From: Atriophallophorus winterbourni
Lineage: Eukaryota; Platyhelminthes; Trematoda; Plagiorchiida; Microphallidae
Assembly (NCBI GenBank): GCA_013407085.1
Contig: JACCGJ010000584.1
Location: 120,448-184,447, forward strand
Direction of reading: 5' to 3'
DNA length: 64,000 nucleotides
A model generated the notes under the pieces. That model saw nothing but the letters and a program-made list of their open reading frames with translations. It was not told the origin of the DNA and made no database searches. Position 1 is the stretch's first letter. Each line of letters begins with the position of its first letter. Positions 11,896 to 24,479 of this stretch are shown here, piece by piece. Made by a program: the position numbers and the translations under genes.

Positions 11896-12366
11896 TCACT
11901 CCCGCCGATTGCTCGAGTTCATGTTATGCCTTCTCCGTGAGCGGTTTCTCATTGGTCCATTTGTTGCAGGCAATTGTAGATGCTGGTTAATTGAATTTGT
12001 TGTTGAGTGCCCCGCTTCCAGGAATCCTCGAGCTCGTTGGTCGTTTCCTCTGTCTAATATTCTTGTGCGGTCCCAGTCGAACTGATGCCCAAATTGATCA
12101 ATATGTATTGACATCAGTAAATTCCGGTCATGTCTGCGTACGGCCAACTGATGTTCATGTAGTCTTGTGCTGAGTTTGCGACCTGTTTGTCCGACGTAGT
12201 TCTTTTCGCAATCTCTGCGTGCAATCTTGTAAACGATATTCGACTGTTCTTCTTTTGCTACTTTGTCTTTCATGCTGTTGAAGTGGTTGTGAAGTGTTGA
12301 TGCTGGTTTATGCGCGATGTCGAATCCAAGTGACCGAAGTATCCAAGCTGCGGAAATATGTTGAAA
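11896..12366 (-). pseudogene. GIY-YIG endonuclease domain of Penelope-like element
   Basis: Continues the RT frame after one TAA codon: AAWILRSLGFDIAHKPAS, then IVYKIARRDCEKNYVGQTGRKLSTRLHEHQ (written here as three motifs: VYKI, NYVGQTGR, RLHEH) and LEAGHSTTNSINQH. The GIY-YIG Tyr, the Arg after GQTGR and the Glu in LEAGHS are all present, so the nuclease core itself looks intact even though the element is dead upstream. Confidence 0.85.
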
Positions 12367-13229
12367 TTATGGCAGAGTGCGTCTGCTTCTGTTTTCTGGG
12401 TTTCTTTGTTGGGGATGGTTGAACCTGTTGCGTAGTATAAAGCTTTTTAGATATTCATTTTTCTGGAAAACTTTGAACAAATATTCTTTTCTTTTCAGTT
12501 CATCTGTACTGCAATGGGTTGCCGCGCTTCTGAATAGGGTTCTGACGCAACTGCGTTTGTGTATGTTCGGATGCTTGCTGTAAACGTTCAGTATTTGATC
12601 CGTATGTGTTGTTTTTCGGTAGACGCAGGTCTCTAACGTTCCTTGGCTTGTCCGTTTTACTTGAACATCCATTAATGGTAAACATCCGTCAACTTCAGTT
12701 TCCTTTGTAAATTGGATTCTAGTAAATACACAATTGAGCAGTCGATGTGATTCATCCAGTTCTGTTCTTTTCATAATCACTAAGGTGTCGTCCACGTAGC
12801 GGATCCATACTTTTGGTCGGATTATTGGCAGGGCAATTAGTTCCAAACGTTGTACAACTGCCTCAGTAACTAAGCTGGAAATCGCTGTTCCCATTGGCGT
12901 TCCTCGGATTTGTTCATATATCTTTCCATTGAATTTAAAGTGCGTTTGAAGACAGCTCGATCAGTTCCATTAAACATTTGTGGGTCAATCGATTTCCATT
13001 ATGTTCCCTTCCTTTTTCATTCAGTAAAGATGATATAGTTTGCTTGACGAGTGTTCTGTCGATCGGCGTGAATAGTGCTGTTACGGCAAAAGAAACCATT
13101 AGTTCGTCTTCTTCGATCTTCACATTCTGCAATTTCTGCAAAAATTGTTCGGCAGAGTTGACCAAATGTTCTAGGTATAACAATTTAGATAATTTGTAAG
13201 TTGGTCCTCCTGGTAAAGAAACTATTGGG
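12367..13229 (-). pseudogene. Penelope-like reverse transcriptase remnant
   Basis: The upstream piece (12935-13229) reads PIVSLPGGPTYKLSK, AEQFLQKLQNVKIEEDELMVSFAVTALFT. The first catalytic Asp expected in MVSFDV is replaced by Ala. After a frameshift near 12950 the sequence continues FKFNGKIYEQIRGTPMGTAISSL, WIRYVDDTLVI (catalytic YVDD intact), LPLMDVQV and CVYRKTTHTDQIL. The frame upstream of 13229 on this strand is SINE sequence and not part of the protein. Confidence 0.85.
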
Positions 13230-13551
13230 GTGCTAAATTGATTTGCCGTCGGTAGTAAGCTGCATGCGGAAACTCTCGGCAGTCTCACTGTCACTTCTAT
13301 TTTCATTCTCATGTCTGTCTAGGCCTGGGCAATCTGACATTAACTCAGCCCACTTGCAGTCTTTGACTGTGCCGCTCCTCGCCTGGGTCAGGCTTGTGAT
13401 TTCATACATACATACATATTTTATAAAGTTTGAATTGGTTTGTTTACCTATTTGTCTGTTGGGATACTTCTCTTTGATGTTAGAGCTCTATCCACCATAT
13501 ACATTCTTTATTTTACTCTCATCAATCGGTTTCGTTATGGTTTCAGCACCT

Positions 13552-16500
13552 ATGGGAAATGCTCACTCAGAAACAACTTTGCAACACCATGTCTCCGACA
13601 ATGCTGTCATATACAATGGGTTCACCACTCACGTACGTCGTTCCACTATCAAACTTCAGGATTAGAATGTTCACGGCTTATCAATAAACAAACACGAGTT
13701 CTTGGTTTGTGTGCTATCATTTTGCTTACAATTGTAGCGCAAGTTCAGTCAACCGCTTGAAAGCCTTGGGAGCGCACTTTGGAATTATTGCTCGGAAACT
13801 AACTTACTGACGATTTCGGAATATGAAGCTCTGATTAAAACACTGCAATCTAATAACAATAAACTCGTTTTCTTCTTGGAATTGAGTATGCGATATAATG
13901 CACTTTCCAACCTCGATGATCCCTCTACGCGAACACCCGCATTCCACCAATTGTTTTCGTGGCTATCACTAGGACAAAAACCAAATGATCAGCTTGAACG
14001 CTGTTTCTTTAGACCGTTGCTGTCTTCCATGCGTACCTTGTCATCGCTTACTGATATATCGGCTCATCTAGAGCCATTGTTTTCTGATGCCGCCGATGAT
14101 TTATCAAGAATCATAATTTCGGTCTTGACTTCGGATACATCTATATCGGTATGTTGCGTGTAACAAATTTCAGTTCCTCGATCTAGCTGGAATTTAATGC
14201 GTCGTCCCAGTTCAGTAATCTGCTGAATGTGCAAATTTTCTGGATGCTTTCATTTATACTCCCGTCCTCTTTCAAAAAACCTTGCGAGACTCGTTTACAT
14301 AACATGGCTCCTTTGGAAATCGTAATCTGTGTTTTAATTTACCTTTGTTTCAGGAACAATTAAGCCATTTATGCAAAATATTCGATTCTGCAACGGATGG
14401 AATGAGTTCTACAAGGTACTTCGTTTTATATGGAAGGCTAAAACTTCTAAACACAATTCAATTTTCTTAATAAATTAACTTTGGTTGACCCAAATTCGTT
14501 GCGACGATTACACACTGTCAGGTCTGTGTTCGTGTGAATGAACAAGTTGGTTGTATCAATTTTGCCCAATGTTGGCTTTATTGATCACGCTGCCTCAAGC
14601 ACGCTGATCCGGATCGTGATATCCTTACCTGATGTATGTATAAGCCTACCATCAAACTATCACTAAAATCGTTTGTGAGCCGTATATCTCGGTGTTAATA
14701 GCCCTGCGATGCCGGATTACGCTATACTTCTTTTCCTTTAGACGTATTACATTTGTTGACATCCACATCACATTTGTTTTATTTGGTCAGCCGCATTCAG
14801 GCTGCGTAATCTAGTCCATATGTTTAAGTTTTCATTGTGCAACTGATGCTTTCCAATTGATCTTTTACTTCAGTGTCCCGTTTTACGTCTGTTTCTTACA
14901 TACAGGTTGAAAGAATCTGCTTTCGAATATCCTGGCCCGGTGCTGATGTTTCTGAAAACTGATCTTCATCTCTACTGTCTTGCCAGTGACCAAGGTTTAC
15001 GGTAACTCATTATGGTTGTGCTTCTAAACGTCTTACAGAAATTCAAGCCTAAATAAGCGAGTTGGCTTGTTGTTGCATGTCATAAAACATTGCGATAGAA
15101 ACTGATGAGTTGGTTGCTTGTGCTCCGTTGTATACTATGATTACTAAGTGCGTTAGTTTTGGAAATGTGGTCAACGCAGGGAATCTTATGCAAGTGATAA
15201 AACTATGCTCCACAGTATCTGTTACCCTCGAAAGCAGTGTGCTGTGAATGGCAGACAAGCACTCGATACTTGATACTGGTGTAATAGAAAATTTAATTTC
15301 GTGAAGACTCTGTTTTCAAATCAATCTCCTAAACTTACGTCCATAATTATTCATCGAGTAAGATCTTTCGATTTTGTAAAAGGAATGCTCATTTCGAGGA
15401 ATATCTTTCGACCGTAACTGCCATGATGCTTCACTACAATCTGTGAATGAACAAAGGTTTGCTTAATATAGTATGGAGCTGTAAGGAACAGCTTCGTTAC
15501 AAAGTGAATCCCTAGTTATTTTCCACAGGTATTCTAATAAAATCAGTGTAATATCTTGCTGATGGAAATGCAGTGCTTGCTTGGTCCTGATCCACGCCCT
15601 TTTCAACATATCCCATTCTGGATAAAGCAGAGGCAGTTAGGCCCCTTTGAGCTTTAGTACAGACTTTTAAAAAATAATGGAAACCACAGGAAACTGAGCC
15701 ATCAAAAATACATCCCTATCGACTTGTCAACGTCCATCAAACTGACATGTGTACAAGTATATCTTGAACTTCTGATTCCAACAGCGCAACACCTTATTAC
15801 TGCATAAGACATACAGCTGTTATAAACCTCATGATGTCTTGTGCAGTGGGTCAGAAGGGCAAAAGAAAGAAATGATTGGGGTTCAAAAGCCTTATGGCTT
15901 TCTGCATTAGCTTTCTACCTGCACCGTCGATAGATATTTGTGGCATCTGAAGTCATAAGGCATCAATCCGGAGCCCATCTACTCATCACATCTTTCGGAA
16001 CACGATCCGTTGAAATTGCCTAAGTGAGGACTTTAATTTTTGAATCTGGTCAACTGGAAAGGAATTATTAGGCTTAAGACAGAAATGTAACTGGCAGTCG
16101 CCAAATGCCTCTGAATGATTTAATGTAATATAGACTATATAAGTTCGAATAGTGGTTATGAAATATATATTCGGTAAGAACAAGGGATCTAACGAAGTTG
16201 GGAATCTAGCAGCCACTTATAAGATATAGAAGACGGTTCTTCGAAGAGTATGCCTGAGTGAGCATTCCATTAATAACAACCTCTGATCGAAACAATTGGT
16301 GATGGCATTCGAGTCTGCTTTGTCGATGCAATATTTTGAGTTCGCGTCCGCGAAGTTGGATATTCCGAATGGGAACGAATGAGCAGTTCCACGGATAAAG
16401 GTTATAATTCGCGGATAATATATTCTAGTCTGTGTAATTGGTACTCAGAAGGTATCTTGTGTTTTGTCGTACGCCGCTGGCTTTCTCCAAAAGATATCTT

Positions 16501-19500
16501 TGCAAAGCCATGACTGTGTGGCCTTAGCTTTGTTTTCCAAATGTGGATGGAGATACCTGTCAAATTGGCAAAGTTGATCGACGTTTTCGTTGACTGCAGA
16601 TGCAGCATTGAAAGCTTTTTAAACTGAATATTGACCTGCCGAAATACCAATTGGTATCAGCTAATTAGGCTATGTTGTCTGAGGATGTGCTTGGTTCCTA
16701 TCTGGCACGTGTTTTCCCTATAAAGCCACAAAAATCTAATGCTGATATCATGGCGCGGCGGATATGACTCGCAGCATCAAAAGTTTCCTTCCATTGTCCC
16801 ATCCGACAACATTGCACTGTTAGAAACTTGAAAACTGCAGTGTTATCGGGTCTTGAGTTGAACCATTTCTATTTTCGTTTATGGCTGGACACAGCAAGAC
16901 AACATCTTAGTTCACGTGCGGTCTATTAGTGTGCGGCACTTTGCATAGATCAGACTTATCATTTCCTACATACATACCAATCTGATGCTGACCATGATGA
17001 TGGTGATACCCAGAGTTCGCGTTGCGATGGAAACTAGTGTCCCGTTGAATAGCCATATGTCAAGACATCATAGCTCTGTAATTTTTTATTTGACCGCATC
17101 AAAGGAGAGGTCACAATAATTCTGCTCAAACATAATCATTGCCATTCCATACTCTTTCCCGGCGCTTGCTTCGTTACCCTCTTGTTTTAAACGCAATTTT
17201 AAAATTTCTCATTCCATTTTCCATCACAAAGTGTTTAGCTTCCTTTGCTTTTCTTAAATTCTCGTTGCAGCGATTCCTTGAAGAGGTACGGATCGTCAGA
17301 TTCAAGACTGTTTCAGATTGAACCGGAATTTCGTAAGCTTGTATGTAAGTTTTCGATGCTATCTTCTAGCTTGTCACCCCACTACCACCATTCGTGTTTC
17401 GTCCATGGCAAGCTCCCATATGTTTTTCTGATAGAATTAAGCAATTTAAAAAGGACTTGGGGTAATAGTTTGAATTAACCTGACCTGGAAAATATTGATG
17501 AATGCGTTTCCTGAAGACGTTTGTAAATGTCTCTTTCTGAAACATGTTCCGACATCCATAAGTTTAGATTGAATAGAGATTAAAATAAGTAGATTGAACG
17601 ATTTGTTGTAAAACGAAGCATTTTCACAGTAAATTCGACGAATCATGCAGTGCATTAAGTACTTTGATTCCTCTAAATGTTCTTGTAGACGCTTCTTTGT
17701 GTTGTTTTTGGTGCATGCACGTACATCACTGAGATGCTATTTTACTTTACCATCTTTTATTGTTGCTCTTTTCCGCTTTCAGGCTGTCTGCCCTTATCAT
17801 CACTTTTTATTGGATTCATGCAGCTTTTTAACCCCAACCTTGTTGTCGGCATCTTATAGCTTGTAGCCGACAGTAGCGTAAATGCGATCATTTATATCCG
17901 TTTCACCGTTTGCCCTGGAATCATTATGTGATTAGCTTTTCACGCGGTGATCGTTTTACGAGCCCAGTACTTTGGTTTCTTCACGTTGCTTTTGTGGAGT
18001 TGGCTCTATGGTATAGTATGGTGTGAAAGCACAAGCCTGATCCAGGCAAAGTGCTGCACAGTCCAGGACTGCATGTGGGCTAAGATACTGTCAGGTTGCC
18101 CAGGCCTAGACAGATATGAAGAGGGATAGAAATGGCAGTGGGACTCCAGCGTGTTTCAGCGTACAGCTCACTACTGTTGGCCAATAAATTTACCACGATG
18201 TTAGCCGCACAGCACAGAAATGCTGCGGGATTGCACATCCGTGCACTATAGATGTCATGGCTCTCCATGAAAAATTCCTAACAGATGCATGCAGTATCCT
18301 AGCTTGCCCGCGTAAACTATGATATTGTGGGAAGCATTGTAAAGGATCATCTGATGAATATGGTGGCTGGGCTCTTGGCCACCGCCCACGTGATCAAGTA
18401 CAGCTTGCAATGCAGCAGGGACTAAAGAACGAAAACCCTATGCACCAGCTATTCGCCTCCTGGACTTGACTCTTTGTTTTTCTCAGGAGTTTTCTCTGAA
18501 CGCCTTCCGTCAAGAGCAGAATCAGAATTTTCTTTTCCTAGATGGTCTCCCATCACTTCCTCGCACTAGTCACTCATCTTTCCCTTTCGTCTGTCAGTAA
18601 AATACAATCAACCAGGTTTACGCAAACTGCCCATGCCACCCAGGATTCCTGCTCAGTTGTCACACATTGTTTGAGAGGCTTGCCCTGTTCTATAGGGGGG
18701 TTATTCCAACTACTACCCTAGCTTTGCCAACCTTTGGATGACTGATAAGCCTTTCATTTGGCTTGCTTCATGGAGTTCACATTTCGTATCTACACAGAAC
18801 AGCGACATTCTATCATTTAGGGGAGATTTTACGGTCTATGCTTGTTTTTTTCCGCTGAAAATGAGATGCTTGGATTTGCTTCTGTTGAATCCTTCATTTG
18901 ATGTTTACATATTTGACTCAGCGTTTCTTTTTTGCTTTTCTTTTGCTGCCGTCTGCCATTTATTTATCTGACTAGGAACTGATAATCGAAACGTTTCCTC
19001 ATTCGTCTGTTTTCTGTTGTCGATAACTTGCAGCTGGTCCGGCTTCGTCGGCATCCAAATCCTCTGCGAACACTGGAATTATTTATTCCAATTTCACTGG
19101 CAAGACCTCCCCTCGTGGTCTCAAGGTTGGCCACGATCCTCTGTCTAATCCAGTCGTTGAAATTAACGAAGATTTCACAGACATCCGAATCACAAGCAGT
19201 CTCCCCATCAAACTGATTGCCATTGAAATTTGGGCTGCCGGTTCGGATGACCAGTTATCCAAATTGAAGTCACTTAAAGCTTGGAATCTCAAACAAGTTT
19301 GTCTTGGACCAATTTTATTTTCTCTCTTCAAAAAAATCGTAGTATTGATATTTTTACCTCAGTGCGCTCGGATTTCTCAGCACTTAACTTCGAGTACGAC
19401 GTTGAGCGTTACATGAATATGCAATTGTATATTGTCTATGTTGTACAGAGTTATGATAGCTGCCACAGACCCTCTGTGTCTTGAATCTACCACAGTCTTG

Positions 19501-22500
19501 GGTGTGCAATCGTGCAGCATTTCTGTGCTGTGCGGCTTACATCGTGCTAAATTGATTGGCCAACGGTAGTGAGCTGCATGCTGAAACGCACTGCAGTTTC
19601 ACTACCATTTCATTTCTATCCCTTTCTCATATCAGTCTAGGGCTGGGCAACCTGACAGTATCTTAGCCCACGTGCAGTCTATGACTGTGCGGCACTTTGC
19701 CTGGATCGGGCTTGTGCTTTCATACCATACCATACAGTCTTGGTGTTATTCTCACTTACAACTATCCGTCTGACCCCATTGCTCTATCATAATACGTGAA
19801 TGTACACCGTGCTTGGAGGTACATTGTACAGATGTTCAGTTGTGCTGTACATCTACACTGCACTATATTCGTTGTATGCTAGAACTGGCCCAGTATCTGT
19901 TTTGGTCTGATCCACCTAGCAGTCCACGTCCAGTGTTGTGTGTAACACTTCATCCGTTCCAGGCTTGCAATTTCATGCTTACCTACCTAAAGTTCGATTA
20001 ATGCTTTCGTGTGTACAAAATTTCACGGTCTGATTATAAATAGTCTGTTTCTTCTGTTATATCACATCTGCTCTAAGGAGCGTATATTAGCTCAAATTTT
20101 GTTTTGCGTTTCACATAGCACTTGTTCTTGTTCGCTACTCAAGACAACAGAGCATCAACACGAGAGCAAACTGTTTCGCGAAGTATAATCAGCGTGATAT
20201 TGGTAACTACAAGCTGAATCTTTGTTAGTCAAGGAGGTTTCGAAACTGATTCCCGTTCTGGCAAATTGAATTCAAACCTGTCACCTGATTGCTGCGCTGC
20301 TTGTGAGCTCCTGTTCAGTAGCACGTTCGCACATCACGTGCTCTCATAAACAGATGAGCGTACACGTGATCGCCCGACCGTTATTGGGTAACGGTTTTGT
20401 GTGATTTGGCCTCACTTCTCAACTTTCTATCCTGAGTTTGGATATGTGATGTGTTAGCTAGAGTTATTCTCTTCAAATTCCTCTATCACAATGACCGTGG
20501 CTGTTTCCTAACCTTAGCTTTATAATTTTCTAGCGTCGCGTTAATGAATGACTGAATCAAAAGATCTAGTTTTACACTATATATTTCGTTTACTATAAAA
20601 TATGTTTGAACGTACTACTCTGACTTCTGACTTCAAATAAAAATTAGCTATTACGTTGTCATTGGAAAATTGCAAAATAAGTCAAATAGCCTCCGATCTG
20701 CACTGCACCCATTGTGGGACTTGGTTTAATCCCATCATGAGGCAAGATTTCAAGTTGCAAATGCGGACTTATCCTCAATTTTGCAAACAACAAGAAAATT
20801 CTACGATTGCGCAACAGAATGTCCAGCGGTCTCTGTTTCTGCTCCCACATTGTAAGGATGCGATCCATAATATTATTTTCAGTAGTAATATGGATTTAGA
20901 AAAATAAGTCAACCTGTACAGGCTGCTATGGTTAGTTTTACTAGTGCCAGGTACAGAAACTGATTCATTTTGCAATGCCGCATCCCAATTTCCGTAGAAC
21001 TCGGGATCACCAAACCGCAACATGAAATGGAGAGTTGAGTACACTAACTAGTGAACTTTCTAAATTTGGTGGTACCATCATGTTGCTAGTATAGCTGTCT
21101 GCTGTCGTGTCAGGGACTGACAGAAATGCTTACACTAACTCGTTTTCGATGATTTGGATACGTTCTAAAAATACCTCCTAGTGACTTACCATGGTGCGCC
21201 TTATTCGTAGAGCCTGACAGAAGCTAGTAGAGACAACTAGGAGGCCAGTCCATGACGTGACGCAATGGGACGAAGAAACTTAGCGTGGTCCTAAGTTCGG
21301 CAGGAAATATTCATTTGCACAAGTGAGGTATAAATATCCAGCTAAGGGTTGGCTGCAAACCTTACGTGATGATGCTACAAGCCGAACGCAGTGGCGCCTA
21401 TCATAATTTTTCAATACCTTATATAGCTTTACTCGGAAAATATACAAAATTACAACAACGATGATTGTATACGTATTTGCATAATTCGCTCGCCATTTTT
21501 TTACACATTTAGCTTTTTATTCTGCTTGTCAATTCGTCTAGCTCCAGACATATGTTTCATGATGATGATTCCATTTTCCGCCTGGATTTCCCACGATCCG
21601 AATTCGTGGTAGCTTTGCACACTTTAGAACATGCATCAAAACTGTAATCGGTTGCGATCTTGCTGCAGATGTATTATTAGTGTTTGAGTGAACTTAGGTG
21701 CTTGTTCCGTTGAGTAGATTGGAAAGCCTGTTATGAGGCTACAGTGCACTGATGTGCAGTACTTCTGTGCGGTGCGGCTAACACCTTACTAAATTGATCG
21801 GCCACCGGTAGTTAGGTGCATGCTGAAATAGGGTGGAGTCTCACTACCATTTCTTGTTCTATTTTCTTCCTCATATCTGTCTAGGCCTGGGCAACCTGAC
21901 AGTCTCTGACTGTGCAGCACTTTGCCTGGATCAGGCTTCCGCTTTCATACATACATAAATACATTGGAGTTTCCATGAAAGCTCCCTTGTCGATATCGCT
22001 TAGGTCATTCACACCAGTTCATATATCAGACGCGTAGGCGCCTCAATCTGTTTTGTATGCGTTTTATCTTTGTAAATTGCGGTTTGTTGAGTGTTTTGTA
22101 CGTAGACTTTCGTAGTGGTTGTATGACAGTGATGCATCGATGTAATGCTTACTTGGATGATTGTACTCGCTGCTACACAAGTCGGGTTCAAGCCTCGGCT
22201 GTTTCTACGCCAACTCCTCAAACCAGTAAGCAAACTCGAGGTTGGCGTTGTATACCAAATGTAGATGCTCGTACTTTGTGTAGATTTGCACAGCCTTTGC
22301 TCACCTATTTTACTGCTGCAATCATACGTTTCTCGATTTTATGTTAACCTGGCTTTAGGTTCAAAAGGAAAAGAATCGCAAATTCACAATAGACGAGGAT
22401 TGGCGCGAATCCGTGGATCGTCATTTGCTAAACTTGGGTGGCGTCAAAGTGGGCAGTTCGACACAGTATGGTGTGGAGCGACACTCCGAGTCAGAACCCC

Positions 22501-22505
22501 GTTGA
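13552..22505 (+). CDS. MEAK7: MEAK7/EAK-7-like TLDc-domain protein
   Basis: Seven exons: 13552-13632, 13738-14148, 14354-14415, 14906-15001, 17271-17344, 19034-19296, 22359-22505. All junctions are GT-AG and the phases agree, giving 377 residues. The start MGNAH supplies an N-terminal Gly for myristoylation, as in human MEAK7 (a lysosome-bound mTOR-associated protein). Residues 165-325 form a TLDc domain: YPGPVLMFLKTD, YGSSDSRLFQIEPEF, RGLKVGHDP and the hallmark IEIWAAG (305-311). The C-terminus HLLNLGG plus an acidic tail also follows the MEAK7 pattern. At 377 residues it is shorter than the human protein (about 456), mostly before TLDc. Introns of 105, 205, 490, 2269, 1689 and 3062 nt carry repeats. 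Identification rests on the C-terminal half; the N-terminal half is divergent. Confidence 0.8.
15002..17270. other. Intron 4 of the MEAK7-like gene
   Basis: No SINE-like or retroelement copy recognised. Short minus-strand open stretches (15986-16216, 16402-16650) lack motifs I can name. Confidence 0.4.
18008..18248 (-). repeat. SINE-like repeat copy
   Basis: Full-length minus-strand copy in intron 5 of the MEAK7-like gene. Diagnostic blocks in reverse complement are CAAGCCTGATCCAGGCAAAG, GGTTGCCCAGGCCTAGACAG and GGATTGCACATCCGTGCAC. Confidence 0.8.
18441..18730 (-). repeat. Degenerate copy of the RTE-like leader repeat
   Basis: Shares the order of blocks seen at 48077-48300 (ATGCACCAGCTATTCGCC, TTTTCCT-CTAGATGG, CTGTCAGTAAAA) with the leader of the minus-strand RTE-like element, but is strongly diverged. 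It lies in intron 5 of the MEAK7-like gene. Confidence 0.45.
19501..19736 (+). repeat. SINE-like repeat copy
   Basis: Full-length plus-strand copy in the last MEAK7-like intron, from GTGTGCAATCGTGCAGC to CTTGTGCTTTCATACCATAC. It carries the GGGCTGGGCAACCTGACAG core and a degenerate CATA tail. Confidence 0.8.
19740..21745. other. Last intron of the MEAK7-like gene, repeat-free part
   Basis: Between two SINE-like copies; no coding or RNA feature recognised. Confidence 0.35.
21746..21963 (+). repeat. SINE-like repeat copy
   Basis: Plus-strand copy, GCACTGATGTGCAGTACTTC through AGGCCTGGGCAACCTGACAG to a CATACATAAATACAT tail. It lacks part of the block before TCTCTGACTGTGC. Confidence 0.8.
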
Positions 22506-24144
22506 TTAATTCTCTTTCCTCACCTGTGATGACCTTATCAAGCATGCAATATTACTTTCATATTCGTTATTGCCATTTTATCATTCGTTTATATCTACAT
22601 TTGTTTTAACTCTAACAATGCTTCTTGTGAATTTGACGTGTATATCCTGAAAAAATATATGCTTGAACTCTGCAAGTGAGACATTTTTTCTTGTGGATTT
22701 ACTTCACCGTAATCGACTCTACGTACTGTTATATGATACATTTTCAAACAAAATTCGTTTAGCTACTTGGGTTTATCAGTTGATTCACAAAGGTTTCGGA
22801 CGATGTTAAAGTTGGATCGGCCATTGTCCAATCCGTGAGGGCTTACGAAATTTAATGTTTTTATCGTTGAGTCGCCCACCAACAACTGTTACTGCAACAC
22901 CGAACTGTCGTGGCCGTGGTGTTATATGCCTATATATCTTCTTGGAAAGCGATCAACACCTGTCTGTATCACTTTAGCATCACCAGTTCGAAAATCGAGT
23001 AATCGTATCATCATTTCAGGCAGTTAATATAGAAACTTGTATTTAGATATCTCCTGTGTCATGGTATCTCATGTCTCCCATATCGCCTATGTTGATAGAT
23101 GTTGAATACTTCGAGTTCCGGCTTAGTCATTTAATTATATTTCTAAATATTGACGACTGCATTGCTAGTTGGCCAGAAAATGACCTGTCCAACATTCACG
23201 TTTTCTTTGTACGATAGTCCGGTTAATTTTCTCCGGTATTCTCGAAAGAATGCCGTCCCAAAAGACCATTGCCAGCATGTCATCTAGTGCACAAACGGTA
23301 TCCTTTTTTGTAGCTATTAAATGTGCTTTCTGATCAATCAGTTGGAGTTGTCTGACTGGTTGCCTTGACCTGATACCACTCGCTGTTTGATTGAACACGC
23401 TTTTGTTGCATAGAACCACGCTTTGTTATTTTTAGGTCTTTTCTAGGGTCATTAACACCGGAGTTTGTTCATTTGCAAGCAGCGCTACAGTCGATAGATT
23501 TCACCCACTAAATAGAGTCCTAGTCTGTCACAGGTATTTGTCAGCCTGCTGCCATTACCCCTTCCACAAATGAGAATGATGAAGAATCAAGGTTAAGCAC
23601 GTTTTAGCAAACCTAAGATCTCGCCTGAGTGGGAGCTCCGGTCTTCTCGCTTAATGGGCGCATGATTTACCGTTGCATCGCCGCACCCATATATATTCTA
23701 AGGTCTGTGCCTAAACGTATAAAAATTCTTTATCCCACAGCATTTCTATCTGTTTCAGTGTTTGTTGTTTTCGTTTGTCCTGTTGTAATTCTTTTCTAGT
23801 TGTTCCGCTTTCTCTTCATCCTATTTTCCAGGCATTCAGTGATGTTCACTCTGATTTGCATCGGCGGTCGCGTAAAGTTAAAATAGCCTCCTTCGGTTAC
23901 TTTTTATTAACAAGGATGCATGCGCACTAATGTCCAACGGCACTAATCTAAAGTGAGTTACATATTTATTTTTCCTCTGCTCGCATCTTAGCGTACACAT
24001 CTTTTCTCGCTTTATCTGTCACCGCAATGTTGCTAGCATGTTTATCTCTCAAACAAGAGCATAATTTAATTCATCTGTCTTAAGATTTACATCGTCCGTT
24101 AATTCGCGCTGACATGCAAACTCCGTCCTTTCTTTTTATCCTTA
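22506..24144. other. Intergenic, MEAK7-like 3' flank to F-box gene
   Basis: Contains the 3' UTR of the MEAK7-like gene and the upstream region of the F-box gene. No AATAAA close to the stop and no recognisable repeat or gene was seen. Confidence 0.35.
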
Positions 24145-24420
24145 CACGGATTTGCTTTTCTGCTCAAATAACCGCGCTAAATTGATGGACGTTGGAGATG
24201 AACCTCTTGCGAGAGCACACTGTAGTGTCACTGCATTTATCCTTTTCACAGCTGTCGCTATAGCTTCATAAATTCTCACGACAATAACGTAGAGTGACTT
24301 TGTAAATTATAATTAGGGTCACTTTATCAAATGCGACTGGAAAGGTTACCTGTCAAAATTTCAGTCCACATGCGATCGGTGACTTTGCGCTTGTGATTTC
24401 ATGCTCACATTCTTACACAA
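24145..24420 (+). repeat. Degenerate SINE-like repeat with internal insertion
   Basis: The head resembles CACGGATTTGC, then CGCTAAATTGATGG and GTGTCACTGCATTTAT, with the tail block TGACTTTGCGCTTGTGATTTC. About 90 bp in the middle (roughly 24265-24360) is foreign to the repeat and resembles sequence at 26635-26730. Confidence 0.55.
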
Positions 24421-24479
24421 TCTAGTGAATTCCGTTCGATGTTTCCTGTAATAATTACCTTGCTAAATTCGTCATTATC

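Larger units (their letters stand above)
11711..13229 (-). mobile_element. Penelope-like element (5'-truncated)
   Basis: Reverse transcriptase followed by a GIY-YIG endonuclease on the minus strand, the defining layout of Penelope-like elements. The RT starts abruptly at PIVSLPGGPTYKL (near 13228), where SINE-like sequence begins, so the copy is 5'-truncated. At the 3' end (left) lies CTGATGACGAAAC (minus strand, 11797-11809), resembling the hammerhead core found in Penelope terminal repeats. There is one frameshift near 12950 and one in-frame stop at 12367-12369. Confidence 0.85.
11669..13418 (+). repeat. SINE-like repeat copy split by a Penelope-like insertion
   Basis: The head (about 11669-11710) reads TGCAATCGTGCAGCAC and GCTAACACTG. 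The rest (about 13230-13418) resumes with TGCTAAATTGATTTGCC and runs through AGGCCTGGGCAATCTGAC to a CATA-rich tail. Together they make one complete repeat unit. The intervening 1.5 kb is the Penelope-like element. Confidence 0.75.

Noticed and set aside
12935..13312. Complete small protein starting near 13312 (minus)
   Set aside because: The N-terminal third is SINE-like sequence fused to a 5'-truncated Penelope-like RT.
15986..16650. Minus-strand open stretches in MEAK7-like intron 4 as a possible retroelement protein
   Set aside because: No catalytic or family motif could be identified.
19297..19416. Read-through C-terminus of the MEAK7-like gene after WNLKQ
   Set aside because: A GT donor at 19297 joins in phase to an exon at 22359-22505 that gives a family-like C-terminus; the read-through is hydrophobic and unlike the family.
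22057..22609. Overlapping plus-strand frames of 96 and 114 codons
   Set aside because: Shadows overlapping the real terminal MEAK7-like exon, which is read in a different frame.
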